Shown here: positions 1 to 12,131 of the stretch, in pieces
How positions within the stretch are numbered: position 1 is the first letter of the stretch
Layout of the letters: the number at the start of each line of letters is the position of its first letter
Source: Cristatella mucedo
Lineage: Eukaryota; Bryozoa; Phylactolaemata; Cristatellidae
Reading direction: 5' to 3'
DNA length: 64,000 nucleotides
Assembly (NCBI GenBank): GCA_009760855.2
Contig: WPIO01000276.1
Span: 82,016 to 146,015, forward strand
The notes under the pieces: model-generated
What the model was told of the DNA's origin: nothing
Database searches by the model: none
The model's input: the letters and a program-made list of their open reading frames with translations, nothing else
Made by a program: the position numbers and the translations under genes

Positions 1-57
1 TGGCATAGGGACAGGCCTGTGAACGCCATAGAAACAGTGGCGATTAAGAATCGCCCA

Positions 58-131
58 CCGCAGGAATCGAACTCACGACCTCAGGATCGAGGTCGTGAAA
101 GTAACCGCCTTACCTAGTGTACCATCACGGC
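58..131 (-). repeat. tRNA-derived SINE head (tRNA-like)
   Basis: Read on the minus strand, 74 nt resemble a tRNA. There is an A-box-like TGGTACACTAGG near the start and a B-box GTTCGATTCC near the end, so it has an internal RNA polymerase III promoter architecture. A 9-bp perfect stem (CACGACCTC / GAGGTCGTG) sits where the anticodon/variable arm would be. A normal acceptor stem and T-stem do not form, so a functional tRNA gene is unlikely. Similar heads lie at 24,368-24,441 and 39,001-39,070. Confidence 0.65.
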
Positions 132-392
132 TTTGTCCTCCTGCCAACCTACTGGAAGAGTCGTGGTTGGAAGACAGTGGAGAGGAGGGAAAATCAACCT
201 GGGACAAAGGAGTCGAGTGGGAGTAGGAGCCTAAGAGAGCCGTGAACCCTTCGGCTCCATTCGTCGTATTAAACTGTTGGTGGTGGTCATCGGCGGGGTC
301 TCTGCTGTGCAAATCAAAGCTGCAGCAGCCATTGTAAAATTCGTTGAAGTCGTAGCAGCCTTGTCTTACCTAGATACTTTATCAACCGTGCA

Positions 393-500
393 CACACACA
401 CACACACACCTACACAATGCGCTTGCACACACACACACACAGACACACACACACACACCCATACACAATACATGCACACAAGCGAGCGAGCACACATGTA
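393..500 (+). repeat. CA-dinucleotide microsatellite (left-arm marker)
   Basis: Imperfect (CA)n tract, interrupted by an insert near 414-427. The corresponding place in the two right arms lacks it, whereas left arms 2L and 3L have it. Confidence 0.9.
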
Positions 501-1387
501 AACGTCATTTTTAACGGCTGTCATAACCACGATTCTATTTGCATCCCGTATGTTTAGAGGGTGTAGGAGAGTGAGGTGTTTAGTGCCCGTATGTTGAGCT
601 GCAGCACGAAGTAGAATTTAGCGTCTGAATTTATACCAACTCGATCAAATCAATATAGCAAGCTCGAGTAGTCAAACCAATAAAATGAAAAGCTTCTTGC
701 ATAGTTGTAGAGCATAGTTCAACTCAAGGTAGAGCATGCCTGCAGCGACCTTTCGGCAAATGACGACTCGACACCTGGTTGTACCGAGCAGCTCGGAACA
801 CAGAACTCGCAATCGACTAGCTCGATGATGGTATTGGTCAACTGTAATGAAAATCCAAGATGTCTTTGTCTCTTGGCTTCTAGAAGCCATCTTGAACAGC
901 GATGGTCGATTGATACCTAGTCGGACAACATGCAGCGCCTGCAGCTCTTCTGTTCTGCTTTGGTAGCATCAGTCGAATGACACCAGTGGCCGTATCGGTG
1001 GATTGCTCTACGCATCCTCGGACACTTCAGACATGTCGTTGGTAGTGACTACGCTACAGCAACAAAGATTGCAGCTGAATGAAAAAACACCAGCCTTTCA
1101 TCGCTGCTCAGCATTGTACTACAGCGTTGAGGCATAGTGCCTGAGCAGCTGACGTATGGTTCCCAGTGGCAGGCATGTGCTCCATCTCCAAGATCATGGC
1201 TTAAGTGTCACAAGGTCAAGGCTTGAGTGTCACAGGCTGAGACTGCAGCCAGCACAAGCAGCATATGAAGGCCTCTATGGCAAATGCCGATGGACAAGCG
1301 TCACTTCAGTTACCATTGTTACTATAGAGATAGATTCAGGGAACAGCAAGTCACATCAAGCAGCCTCCATGACTGGCCTCCTCTTCC

Positions 1388-1514
1388 TAGATCGAGACAG
1401 GTTCACTGCTCGAAGCTGTATCAGTCGAGCGGCCAGCAGAGAGTGACAGCTTTGTCTCTCTAGTGTACGGTTGATCTGGAAAGGAGGCCACGCGATGAAT
1501 ACCAAGCAGGAGTG
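1388..1514 (-). pseudogene. Last exon of the arm A gene, copy 1L
   Basis: The exon follows a minus-strand acceptor (pyrimidine run then ttgcag) and is joined in phase 1 to the exon at 1579-1697 across a 64-bp intron. About 40 codons are open, with the conserved core PDQPYTRETKL and a Ser/Thr-rich tail. The frame ends at a TAG where copy 1R (20,715-20,878) has a Tyr codon and continues 12 residues. The product is unknown. Comparison with the other arms supports the splice pattern; whether this copy is transcribed is unknown. Confidence 0.5.
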
Positions 1515-1578
1515 CTGCAATAAAAAAAGTTGAGCTCGGAATCGATTAAATCACGTGCTACCTTTGCCTGTATCTCAC

Positions 1579-1697
1579 CTTCTAGAGTGCTGCACCGGCA
1601 CATCCGACATTGCTTGCCAGGTTCGCCCCCGCAGACGAGTCGTCTGAGGAGTCCTCGGCAGAGGTCTGACAAAAAGTGGCCATTCCTGGTAGCGAAC
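1579..1697 (-). pseudogene. Internal Cys-containing exon of arm A gene, copy 1L
   Basis: The exon is bounded by a cactcccag acceptor and an AAG/GTGAGA donor on the minus strand. The open frame reads through a basic segment (LCRGLLRRL) to GEPGK and a cluster CRMCRC, which might bind metal, though too few cysteines are present to name a finger. It is 119 nt, with five T where copies 1R and 2R have four bases, so its entry phase differs from those copies. I do not recognise the family. Confidence 0.5.
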
Positions 1698-2001
1698 CTG
1701 GGAGTGAAGAAACATGCCACTCATCTATATAAATTACTTGGAGTGTCCTAAGAAAAGCCTCTCCTGCCTAGCTGAGTGGTTTAACACAAATGCCACACGC
1801 TCGAGCAAGCACGTGTTCATATATAGGCGACGAGTGCGCATGATAGTAGTAAATCTTAAATGTGCAGCCATCGGCAAATAAATCTTTTCAGCTACTTTTT
1901 ATCAGTGCCACGGCATAAAGTGTCGGTCACTTTTATGAGATTTCTTCGGAGATTTGTGACCTTATGGAAAGATTATTTATAAAATTATGTGCCGCAGATA
2001 T

Positions 2002-2229
2002 TTAAAAGTACACTTTGCAAACTTTGCATCGATCCAAATGCTTTGCAGCTGAGTTGTAAAGCACATGCACAAAGTCCTCCCAAAGCCCTACCTGAGCCAA
2101 ACTATTGTTAGCAGTTCTATAATATAAACCGAGGTAGAATAATAAAGGGTTACATAGAACGAATACATTCTTATCAAGCAGCTGCGTGGAAATTTTCTGA
2201 CCGCCCTCGTGGCGAAGATTTGCAGGCAA
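2002..2229 (-). pseudogene. Possible small exon of arm A gene (LPANL..LLDKN), copy 1L
   Basis: A minus-strand frame with the pattern PANL..EGGQK..T.LLDKN.FV is kept at the same place in copies 1R (about 19,991-20,070) and 2R (about 37,110-37,180). It may be an exon between the coiled-coil exon and the Cys exon: in 1R it follows ggatttgcag and reaches a weak GTAACC donor. The phase to neighbouring exons does not fit cleanly, so the assignment is tentative. The remaining C-terminal part of this frame is probably intronic. Confidence 0.3.
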
Positions 2230-2318
2230 CTGCTGTAGATCCCTAAGTAATAAAGGGTTTACTACTCAGGCGGCTTTGGTTAAAGACACTCGGCAGGTAT
2301 GCCACCACTGCTACTGAC

Positions 2319-3551
2319 CTTCGGAGCTGATCTGGGACACGTTGAAGCAGGACCTTGGCCCATTGACAGAAGCAACCGCATCAGTTGACTGCTGCACTGC
2401 AGTTCCGTCATCAACGACCCTGGAGAGCTCGTACGGGTCGTCGGCCGAATACAGCCTTTTGCTGCAAAAGGCAACCTCGATCGATGGCATCGACGACTGG
2501 TTGCTTTTCAACGGCTGTGCCAGGAGCACTTGAGCGCCCTTTACTGGCGCGCCTGTTAAATTGATTTTGTCCAGTAAACTCGCCAACCTGTCGACTGGCT
2601 TCCACGCCAAAAGGTGGAGTTCGGGTTTCTGTAGCAGAGCACACTGCCGCCCCCTGATACCTTGCCTCAGCTGCTCTTCCATTTGACGAACCTGACCGGC
2701 CAGCTCCTGAATTTCGTTTGCAAACTTGCTCACAACGTCGCTATCACACTTCTTAGCTAGCTTCCTTAGCTCAGTTTCAAAGTTCTCAAGTTTTAAAAGC
2801 AGCTGATATTGCCTGCTTTCGAGGGTTTATTCCGTCGGTAGCATGCTTCCATTGCAGCTTTTGCATCTCCGACATCAGCGACCGATTATTTTTCCAATAC
2901 CTTCACTGTTGTTTTATGCTCCTGGTTCACCTCAGAAACCAATTGTTTCCTCAGTTCCTTCCTGTGCTGTCCTCCAAGCAATAACTGATCAGATTGGGGA
3001 GACTGTGCCTGCTCTGCTAGTCCATGCAACTGCTGGGCTGAGCTGATCTCCTGTTGCTGTGCCTGGTCCGGCTGATTAGCCTGCAGCAACGGCTGGGCTG
3101 AGCTGACCTGCTGCTGCTTTGCCCAGGACGGCTGACACACCTGCAGGGCTGAGCTTGTCTGCTGCTGATGTGCCTGGTAAGGCTCAATCACTCGTCTCAA
3201 CCGCTGAGAAATCCTTATATTCTGCTCTTGTGCCCGGCATGGTTGGTAACCCTGTGGCGACTGCTGGGGTGATATCTGTCCTTGCGTTGCTAGGCACATC
3301 CCTTTCATCTGATTGGGTAAGCCGGGTTGCTGTGACTGGGGCTGGAACATTCCCTGCATCTGATGGGTTAAGCCGGGTTGCTGTGGCTGAGGCTGGAACA
3401 TCCCCTGCATCTGATCGTATAAGCTGATCGCCTGTGGCTCCGACATCCCGTGCATATGACGAGCAGAGATGACCTGCTGCTGCTGCAGTGGCTGGCACAT
3501 CGCCTGCATCTGATGACCAGAGCTGATCTGCTGTGGCTGAGGCTGGTACGA
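2319..3551 (-). pseudogene. Gln-rich / coiled-coil exon of arm A gene, copy 1L
   Basis: Read on the minus strand, an acceptor precedes SYQPQP and a donor GAAG/GTCAGT follows about 1.2 kb later. The first half (to about 2,886) is low-complexity with repeated MQGMFQPQ units, QQPGL and SSAQQ. The second half (2,311-2,733) is a charged helix-forming segment with heptad-like spacing (ELAGQVRQMEEQL), then a region around EVAFCSKRLYS. A frameshift near 2,735-2,885 separates them. No known domain is recognised. The composition suggests a self-associating or transcription-related protein, but that is inference only. Confidence 0.55.
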
Positions 3552-3561
3552 CTAGTAATAA

Positions 3562-4010
3562 CAATGGAAATAAATCAGTTCAGAGCGCTCAAAGAACTCA
3601 GTAATTATAATAATAATGATGCGTTAGATGAAGTGCCCTCAGATAACTTAAATTCTTACTAGGCACTTTACAGTTTCAGAATAGGAAGCACGATTGAATG
3701 GTTAGTGGTAGCAAGCTCAATAAGCAACAAGAAAAACATGGTCAGTTGAGGTTGACATGCACAGGGCCAGCATGCCAGTATGATAATGTACAATGTCAGC
3801 TTACATGAGCACATAAAGGGCTAACCACAGGGCCCACTAAATGCTAAAATAAATAACTGCAATTTTTGTTTCCTTTCAAATGTCGTCCTGTCAAGTGATG
3901 TCGCGACGCATGTCGAGACTGTGCTCCAGGCTTTAGGAGCGTAATAAGTAATCACTCTAAGAGCATGCAACGTCATCCCATTATGGGAACTTTACACACT
4001 CTACGTATGC
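3562..4010 (-). mobile_element. Old L2 family I 3' end (in arm A)
   Basis: The segment resembles the C-terminus and 3' UTR of the L2 at 39,348-42,147, including the gcatttagtgggcc block, the CACTAACCA motif and a degraded (ATT)n tail near 3,600-3,615. It occurs at the same place in the other arms (18,392-18,840; 35,098-35,560; 59,650-60,110), lying between the two Gln-rich exons. The insertion therefore predates arm duplication. Confidence 0.75.
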
Positions 4011-4015
4011 CACTA

Positions 4016-4372
4016 CATCTGCTGAGGAGATGTTAATACCTGTTGTGTCCCATGATGTAATGGACTGCAACTCGGCTGCCGATGAGACGGTGGGTAGGAC
4101 ATCTGGAATGACTGATGGAAAAACGAGTGCTGCTGTGGTGGTTGATCGAGCTGGTTGTACTGATGCAATGCTCGAGAAACCTGCAAAGTTTGTGGCTGTT
4201 GCAAGGGACACAGCCCATTCTGCTGAGAGCCAATCACTGGCTGTTGCTGCTCCACTAATTGTTGTTGCAGCACCACGTGCTGTTGCTGGGATGCTTGAGA
4301 GACCTGATGCTGAGCCTCCATGGATTGAGTGCGAAACAGGAACTGCTCAAATTGGGGCTGCCTCTGCCTTTG
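4016..4372 (-). pseudogene. First recognised Gln-rich exon of arm A gene, copy 1L
   Basis: On the minus strand a ttgttcaatttcag acceptor precedes a frame rich in Gln, His and Ser (VSQASQQQH, QQPVIGSQQNG, PPQQHSFFHQSFQ). About 115 codons are open to a TAG overlapping a candidate donor (AT/GTAGTG). Five copies of this exon exist in the window. An Ala/Ser/Thr frame of the same strand and a frame on the other strand are also open, so the true frame is not proven; the Gln frame matches the composition of the next exon. Confidence 0.45.
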
Positions 4373-6949
4373 CTGAAATTGAACAAGGTGAAGACGAAGT
4401 ATGTACCCAGGTAGTACAAATTAGAAAGTCCCTAACCGGCCACCATGGCTATAAGTTTTCAAAAGTTAGATTCAGTCTTATCACTGTGAACCCTAGGGCT
4501 TGATCATGAAAAAATGACGTCCTAATACACACACAAAACTTAACTTGGTGTCCAGCGAAATTCATTCCAGCGCAGCTTTCAACAAGCATGCAACTGCTGC
4601 TTTTTTCCTGAGAAATAGCCCGCAACTGATCAATCAAACTTAGCGTTGGTTCCATAGAACTCGCAAACAATGATTATTTTTTCGCAAACGAAAAGTTAAT
4701 GCGAAAGGAAAAGGTGGACAAAACCGAATTGAAATGCTAGCTGTCCTGATACTAGCCACGTTTATAGGACATACACACGCATATTCCACAGTTATAACTG
4801 ATGGTAATATGAATTTGTCATCTTTACTCAACCACAAGAAAAATAAATCCCTATATGGAGATTCGAGAGTCGTAGTCGCTAAATGAAGATCATGGTGAAG
4901 AAGTGATATGCACAGTATCATGCTGAGAAAAGCATTAACAACCAAACGAAGAGACGTTCAGGGAAACAGGGTGCCTGTAGCTCTCGCTGGTAACACGTAC
5001 TTCATTCATTACGTGCAGGTAAGCAGCAAAAACACACGGGAACCAAAGAAACACGGACAAGCTCGATGGTACGGTGAGTGTACGAGGCAAGAAAACGTTC
5101 ATTTTTATGTCACACCTACACGATGCATGGTCGCCTGACTTAAAATAGCTGCTAGCAGAATACTGTGAACATTCTCATGCTGCTACTTCACGTTTCGAGA
5201 TATGCCACAGTCGATCGTGACGGCCCTAAAGAGAGCACCATTTTAACCGCTTTGAAACGGCTTTTCTAGCAACAACTATATCTTTTACGAAATCGACACC
5301 TTACATGCCGACGACTGGGGTCGAGCTTTGTACGAGCTTGCATTCTCTTGCTTTCTGTTTCGTGGCCAGGAACTCTATGCGATTAGCAATAGTCATTTCA
5401 AGTACAAATCGATAACTAAACAGGCAGGCTGGCTCTTTTAATCCCAGTGCAAGCAGAAAGAGTACGCTGCAACCATAAAACGTGGCTGGCCGGAATGTGC
5501 CGATTACAGTTGTACACAAGTGCCAGTATAAAGGGAAACAAATTCATTTCCCCACCAGTCCCGCTGTATCAGAGCTAAAGTCCGAGAGATTACTTACTTC
5601 CGTCTTCAACAGCTGCACACTCCGGGGAATATTTCGACCGATTGGCTATACTATTCGATACAACTACACTAACTGAACAACGAATGCAGTATCGGCCGAA
5701 ACGGATTTCGATTGCCGGTCAAAGCAGCTGAGTTTGTCCTTTCTACGGCATCGGAAGTCTTAGTTTCAACTTTCCGATGAAAATTCAATCATACTACTTT
5801 CTATCTATTCCGTAATGTCTTTCAGGGTTGTATGGTAAAGATAAATAAAATCTAAGCACGATAAAACATAAGGACGACCTTTTAGCCTCACATTTGTCAC
5901 GAAAGTCTTCTGTTTTTCTGAAAGAAGTTGCGAACGCTATCGCTACTAATGACTACTCATAGGACTAGCCACAATCCTAGGGATATTCAAAATGTATCGC
6001 AACTACCGAGTGTTAGTATATGAGGTACACAATGTCTTCAATCCTGCTCGCAAGGACTTAACCATAGCTATGCTAATCAAAAACTTTCCACACATAGCAG
6101 CAACAGCCCGAAGATAGTCTAAACGTATTACTGCATACGTTGTAAAAGAGCGAATGAGTCAAGTCCCAGAGTTAGATAAATGCGGTTCAAGTACGCTGTG
6201 GAAAGGTAAACCACTTGCCAGTCGGCAAGAACAGGCTGGGCGTCATGACAGGCTATGCTGCAACTCCCCTCCCGGTCGCATGCTGCGAACAATAACAGTC
6301 ACGTTTGGATCCCTAAGCTCTTTTAGGTGTCAGGGACAGAAACACAAAAATAAAAACGCACACACTTAAAATGTACATACTCATATATACACGTACACGC
6401 ACACATACATGCGTGTAATCAAGTATTCGGACACGTATAGATATGTGCAGGCATTCATAAATACAAGCATAGGTAATACATGGTTTCGTACCATTTGTTG
6501 GTTTTGTTCCCTAAGAGAACTGGCGACCTTTTCCTCCAGACTTTCTTTTATGACTAGTGCAAATCAAGGTAAGGCGTATCAGTGCATCACGGCTCTACAC
6601 AGACCCACTTAGGGATCATGCTAACCTTGAATGTTTCACAATCTTGCTGCCCTTGTTACGGCCGAAATATCACTTACCACATCAAGCAGAGCCATGGAGT
6701 GATTCTGAGATATCTTTCTATTAAGAGGTTTTCTCTAAAAATCAAACACTACACCGTAAAGCCTAAACGCAACAAATCAAACCCAAAAAAATATAAACTA
6801 GAACCACTGAGTATTAAAGATACAAACCCATAAAGTATCCATCCTCCGAATCACTTCGCCCAAAATCCTGAGATTTAAGCTGAAAGGACGGTTCAGGAAT
6901 GCGTTTAAATAAGGTAAACGTAGACGGACATTGAATAGGATACTTACCA

Positions 6950-7380
6950 GCTTACTAGATCATTATTGGTGCACGGTCCGTGACGAAAACCTGACCCGGT
7001 TGGTAAGCGAACGCAATAAGGCGACCGCGCAAGTACAATGCGGCCGCCGAACGATACGAGCTAACTGGCGCCATTTCGCGAGCCCATCAAAATCGAGGCT
7101 CTGAGAAAGGGAGTCCGTCCTTACCACGGACAGTCTGCCAAGACAAGCAACAGCTTTCGGCTCGTTTTCGGCGAATTTGTCTGAGTTGGTGAAGCCCGTC
7201 AGTTCGCGGTCAATCAGTTCTGGGCCTCAAGGGCGACGTTCGCGTCTAAAGCCTTCCGGCCGTTTACTGTCTTTGTCCCACACCGGCACGTGGTCTCGCA
7301 GGAAGCTACAAACCTTTATCGCACCGGCGACTAATCGTGCTCGAACTCTTTGCAACTTTGAGTGAAACGCCAACGGTAAT
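6950..7380 (+). other. GC-rich block near the inner end of left arms
   Basis: A CpG-containing block of about 430 bp in otherwise AT-leaning DNA. It is shared with arm 3 (63,545-63,960). It is missing from arm 1R, where the sequence jumps between the equivalents of about 7,440 and 6,820. It could be a promoter or exon, but I find no convincing conserved frame. Confidence 0.4.
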
Positions 7381-8104
7381 AGTGAAGCGGATTCTAATTA
7401 GAATTTTTTACGATCATTCTCTCTCTTTTTTATAAATTAGGCGAATCTTAGCGACGTCCTCCGGCGACCGTATGAAAAAAAGGACACGCCGGATTATAGA
7501 TATTCGCGTGACGTCGTACCACAAGAAGAAGCTCCTACCCTTCCAAAGATGTGCAGCCAGGCAACTCGAGTCATAGGAGTTGGCGCCGGTTGCTTAGTGG
7601 CACGGTGAGAGGGTAAAGTTGACGACAACTTTCCAGCCTTCCAGGAACATCACGGGATTCCTCTTCGAGTCAAGTTTTGATTAAGATGCTTTCCCTATCA
7701 GTTATGTATATTTACCAGCTTATGGCGCAAGGAAAGCCTTGTATAATCATATAGAGTTCACGAGTCAACATTTAAGTATTCGGGCCGGCTAAATCGCTTC
7801 GGCTGTCGCTTGGCGAATCCCAGCCACCGACCTTCATCGAGCGACGATCTCGTAGAGGCGCTCTAGTAAGCTTACCCTTCCCAGAGCAGTGCCCTCCTCC
7901 ATCGGTGCTACTGGGTTCGCTCCCTTCGAAAGTGCAGTGGCCAATCCCGGGTATGAGTGCTAGTACTCACAGAGTCCACCTCGAGGAGAATGCCTGTAAC
8001 CGTCCACTGGTGGTAAATAGAGAATGCCTGTAACCTGCACGTATGTGCATAACCTGCACGTATGTGCTCGAGTGAAGCCTAGCCTTCGTCCATTCGCATG
8101 CCCA

Positions 8105-8975
8105 AAGGTCTCTTATTTCAGTGTGCATGTTCAGAGCTCCCCTATCTCAGTGCCTACATCTGTACCATCCCTATGTCCGTCTGCATGCAGAGAGCGTCCG
8201 AATCTAAGTGTGCATGCACAGCTCATTCCTGTCTCAGTGCTAAAGTCATTACATCCCCTATCTCAGTGCACTTGAGCTGTGCGCCCCAATGTCGGTGCGA
8301 ATGACTCTACCCCTAATATCTCAGTGCGCTTGAGTAGAGAGCACCTATCTCTGTGCCTATGTCTGTACCGCCCTATATTAGTGCTCTTGGTCAGAATGCA
8401 CCTATCACAGAACATATGTCTGTATCGCCCCAATCTTAGTGGCTTAGGTGTCTACAGGCCCGTCTCAGCGGGCTTGAGTAGAGCGCACCTATCTCAGTGC
8501 CATTGTCTGTACCCTCCTATCTCATTGATATTGAGCAGAGCCCACCTATCTCAGTGATTATGTCTGTACTGTTTCCATCTCAGTGTGCATGCACAGACCC
8601 CACATCTCTCAGTGCATAGGTGTGTATCGCCCCAATCTCAGTGTGCTTGCTCATAGTGCAAATATCACAGAGTACATCTACCACAGAACCACACCCCCAG
8701 AACATCTATCACAGAACCACATCGCATAATCGCAGAACATCTATCACAGAATCACAGTACAGAGTACATCTATCACAGAACCACAGAAGTGCAGAGTACA
8801 TCTATCACAGAACCTATGTCCAAACCGCACCTATTTCAGTGAGCTTACTCAAGGTACACCTATCAAAGAGCGTATGTCTGCACAATCCCTATCTCAGTGG
8901 CCTATTTCGGTATAGCCCCTGACTCAGTGCGCTTGAGCTTAGCACACTTACCTAAGTTAGTATGTCTGTACCACG
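8105..8975 (+). repeat. Degenerate ~58-bp satellite, forward array (palindrome 1)
   Basis: The array is a degenerate dimer of two ~29-bp halves. One half is like CACCTATCTCAGTG plus TATGTCTGTACC; the other is like CCCCTATCTCAGTG plus GCTTGAGCAGAG. Monomers differ a lot, so this is an old array. Short translated frames (YLSAYVC, PISVCL) are artefacts of the repeat. Positions 8,665-8,815 hold a distinct sub-repeat. An L2 copy interrupts the array at 8,983-12,131, after which it resumes. Confidence 0.85.
8665..8815 (+). repeat. Satellite sub-repeat (ATCTATCACAGAACC units)
   Basis: Several units of about 28-35 bp share the core CATCTATCACAGAA and lack the CTCAGTG half of the main satellite. A matching block is at 27,520-27,635 in palindrome 2, so the variant predates duplication. 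Confidence 0.7.
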
Positions 8976-8982
8976 GCTATAT

Positions 8983-11900
8983 ATAATAATAATAATAATA
9001 TTGCACTTGATAAAGCGCCTACAGAGAACTTTATCTCTTTCTAGGCACTTTACATTTGCTGCAAAGTAATATGCAATAGAATGGTAAGTAAAATCATGCT
9101 TGAAAAACCAACAAAATAAATAATATGGTTAGGGGTTACCTGCACAGGGTCAGCGTGCAAATGTGGTTAGTGGCAGCATCCACAGTGTCAGAACGCATAA
9201 GCACATCAATGACGAATCACAGGGACCCACTAAATGCTGTCCTAAATAGGTGTGTTTTTAAGTTTCTTTTAAATGTGGTCAGGTCAGGGGATGTTCTGAC
9301 GGCGGTCGGGAGGCAGTTCCAGGCTTTGGGAGCATACGAGCTAAATGCACGGTCTCCAAAGGATTTAAGGTTTGTACGAGGTATTTCCAGACTGTTGGAT
9401 TCCGAAAAGCGAGTGGTACGATGCTTGGCCTGATGGGGTAGTATATCTGAAAGATAGGCTGGAGCCATACAATGAAGAGACCTAAAAGTGAGCGACAAAA
9501 CCTTGAAGTCAATCCGTTGCTTGACTGGTAGCCAGTGCAGGTTGGCAAGAAGTGGAGTATTGTGGCAACTGCAATGCTCACGACAGACAAGCCTAGCTGC
9601 AGAGGTTAGCACCAGCTGCAATCACCTGATCGTACATGCTGGTAGGCCAGTAAGCAGTGAGTTGCAGAAGTCGAGACGAGATGTCACGAATGCATGGACC
9701 AGCTTGGACGTGGTATCCTTATCTGAACGAGCTCTAATTGTAGCAATGTTATGAAGCTGAAAATAGGCTGATTTGACTGTGGAGCTGATGTGGTCGTCTA
9801 ACGAGAGGTCGCTTTGGAATATGACACCTAGATTTCGAGCTGATTCAACTGGAGATATGCTGGCAGAGCCAATTTTGAAAGTCTGCCTTTCCAATTTTTG
9901 AATCACACTGGGTTTGCCCATAACTAGTAAGTTAGTTTTATCATCGTTTAGTTTTAGAAAATTTGCTGCCATCCATGTGCAGATGTCATCAATGCATGCA
10001 GCAAGTGAGTTGAGAGAATTTGAGGAGCTCGAAGGCTGGGAGGGATCAAAGCAAAGGTACAACTGAGTGTTATCCGCATAGAAGTGAAAGCCTAGAATGT
10101 GCTTGGCTATCACATCAGCAAGAGGAAGAGTATAAACCGTGAAAAGAACCGGACCTAGCACAGAGCCCTGAGGTACTCCATATTTTAGAGGTACTTCAGA
10201 TGATCTTTGTCTATTCACGTCAACACTCCATATTTTAGAGGTACTTCAGACGATCTTTGTCTGTTGACGTCAACACTCTGGAGGCTCCCACTGAGATAGA
10301 ATCTGAACCACTGCAGAGAAGCGCCAGTGATGCCCAGGCGATATGAGAGGCGCTCTAGACGTACTTTGTGATCGATGGTATTAAAAGCTGCCGAAAGATC
10401 GAGCAAAACAAGAAGAGACACTCTACCCATGTCTGCATTCCTAAGTAGGTCGTTGTATACCCGAAGCAATGCTGACTCTGTGGAGTGATTAGCTCTTAAG
10501 CCAGACTGGAACTTACTAGCAAGGTGTGAGGTTTCGATATACGAGTTCAGCTGGTCGGCCGCGACCCGTTCCAGTGTCTTTGATAGGAATGGTAGAAGGG
10601 AGACTGGGCGGTAGTTGCTTAAGTTCTCTTGGTCAAGTGTAGCTTTCTTGAGAAGTGGTCTGACTACAGCTTTTTTTAAAGGTGCTGGGACCTGACCTGA
10701 GGCTAATGACATATTAATGATGTTGGTTATGCATGGCAGCAGCAGATCAATGCAACGTGGGAGCAGGACAGTGGGAATAGGGTCCAGTGGACTTGTTGTC
10801 TTCTTTGATTGAGATACGAGCTTTAGGACTAGATCACTAGTGACCTGCTTAAATCCAGACATTGAGGCTCAGCCAGGAACCGAGGAACAGCATTCTAGTG
10901 GGAAGGTTCTCATCGCAGGGATGGATTCCCTGATCTTGTCTATCTTCTGCACAAAGAATCGAGAGAAGCGATCGGCTAGATCATCACAAGGATCATCAGG
11001 TAAAGAGCTAACCTGGGAACGGTTGAGGAGATGGTTTAGTGTCGACATCAGCATTTTTGGATTGTGCATCTGTGATTCAACAATGTTTCAATAGAAGCTA
11101 GACTTGGCCTTTGCTAGGATCGATTGGTATGACCTACGGTAGTCTTCATATGCCTATCGATGGACAGTTAGTCCGGATCTTTTAAATGCCTTTTCAAGCT
11201 TCCGTTTAGTAGATTTAGCTAGTTTAATGTCTGTGGTAGACCATAGGCCGTCTGGGCGGGGGCGCACAGTGCGCTTTGTCAGAGGTGCAAACTCGTCGAG
11301 CGTGTCAGCTAGTGTCGTGTTGTAGCAATCTATCAGTGATGACAGATCGGAGGGAGGACTGAGCAGCAAAGGTGAAGCAGATATTTCCGCACGGACAGCA
11401 TCGATGTCAAGGGTCTTGAGGTTTCGCGATTCACAGGTTATTTTAGAGGAGAATGTGGGCACACACTGTAGATTGAATGAGATCTGCATGTGGTCAGATA
11501 AGCAGGATTTGGTGATAACTGGTGATGACAAAGTGCAGTTATATGAGAAAACTTGGTCGAGTGTGTGACCCTTGATGTGGGTAGGGCCATGCACATGTGC
11601 CACAAGAGAAAATGAGTCTGTCAATGCACGAAATTCGGTACTGAAAGCGTCAGATAAGTTATCAAAGTAAACGTTGAAATCACCCATAACGAGAAAGGAT
11701 CGATTTCTTGCATACAAAATCGAAATGAGATCGGAGAAATCTGAGATAAAAGAGGATTTGGTACCTGGTGGGCGATAGACTACTGCCACTATCGGTAGCT
11801 GGTTTTCGGGTGAGACCAGGACAATTGATTCAAAAGACTGCTTCGAGGGTAGCACAAATGGCTTGAAGTTGAATTTCGAGCGCACGATAATAGCAACTCC

Positions 11901-12131
11901 ACCTCCAGTTTTGATTGATATAGGGGGGTGAAAGAACGTGAAACCAGATGGAGTAGCGTCTTTAATTGTCGGCCAGTTTATCGATTTCATCCAAGTTTCA
12001 GTTAGGGCGAGCAGGTCGATACTATTTTCAGAAATAAGGTCGTTTATTACTAGAGGTTTATTGCACATTGAGCGAGGATTCCAGAAGCAAGCGTTAAGTC
12101 TGGCCGATTGGGTTAATGTGGGCTCTAGCAA
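8983..12131 (-). mobile_element. L2-like non-LTR retrotransposon, family I, decayed copy
   Basis: Minus-strand reading gives an endonuclease/exonuclease/phosphatase domain (ETWMKS, VMGDFNVYF, LDQVFS, SDHMQISF; 12,131-11,154), then a reverse transcriptase in pieces (11,069-10,869; 10,862-10,215; 10,218-9,622; 9,621-9,217), a 3' UTR and an ATT tail near 8,983-9,003. The RT is dead: the first catalytic Asp is Asn (AAFNTIDH), the YADD box reads YADN, and a 50-bp tandem duplication breaks the frame. The 5' end is truncated, with no ATG. It lies inside the satellite. Confidence 0.9.
10175..10274 (-). repeat. 50-bp tandem duplication inside the L2 RT
   Basis: Two direct units, 10,175-10,224 and 10,225-10,274, start actccatattttagagg and differ at only a few bases. 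Fifty is not a multiple of three, so the duplication shifts the RT frame. Other family I copies have a single unit. Confidence 0.85.

Larger units (their letters stand above)
1..7990 (+). repeat. Arm A, copy 1L (left arm of palindrome 1)
   Basis: This stretch recurs in inverted orientation at 15,600-21,911 and in full or part at 24,215-26,690, 30,970-39,340 and 57,122-64,000. Matching landmarks include the tRNA-like head near the outer end, the glutamine-rich exons, and the inner-end string beginning cgggattcctcttcgag near 7,660. The first base of the window matches about 24,312, so the module continues to the left. This is a left-type arm: it has the CA tract and lacks the ~220-bp block found in right arms. 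Between about 4,440 and 6,950 I see only short, unsupported reading frames. Confidence 0.9.

Noticed and set aside
58-131. Functional tRNA gene
   Set aside because: The acceptor and T stems do not pair and the central arm is abnormal; dispersed copies fit a SINE head better.
8105-8975. Regular spaced repeats resembling a CRISPR array
   Set aside because: Eukaryotic context, repeats and spacers are both degenerate and alike, and there are no cas genes.
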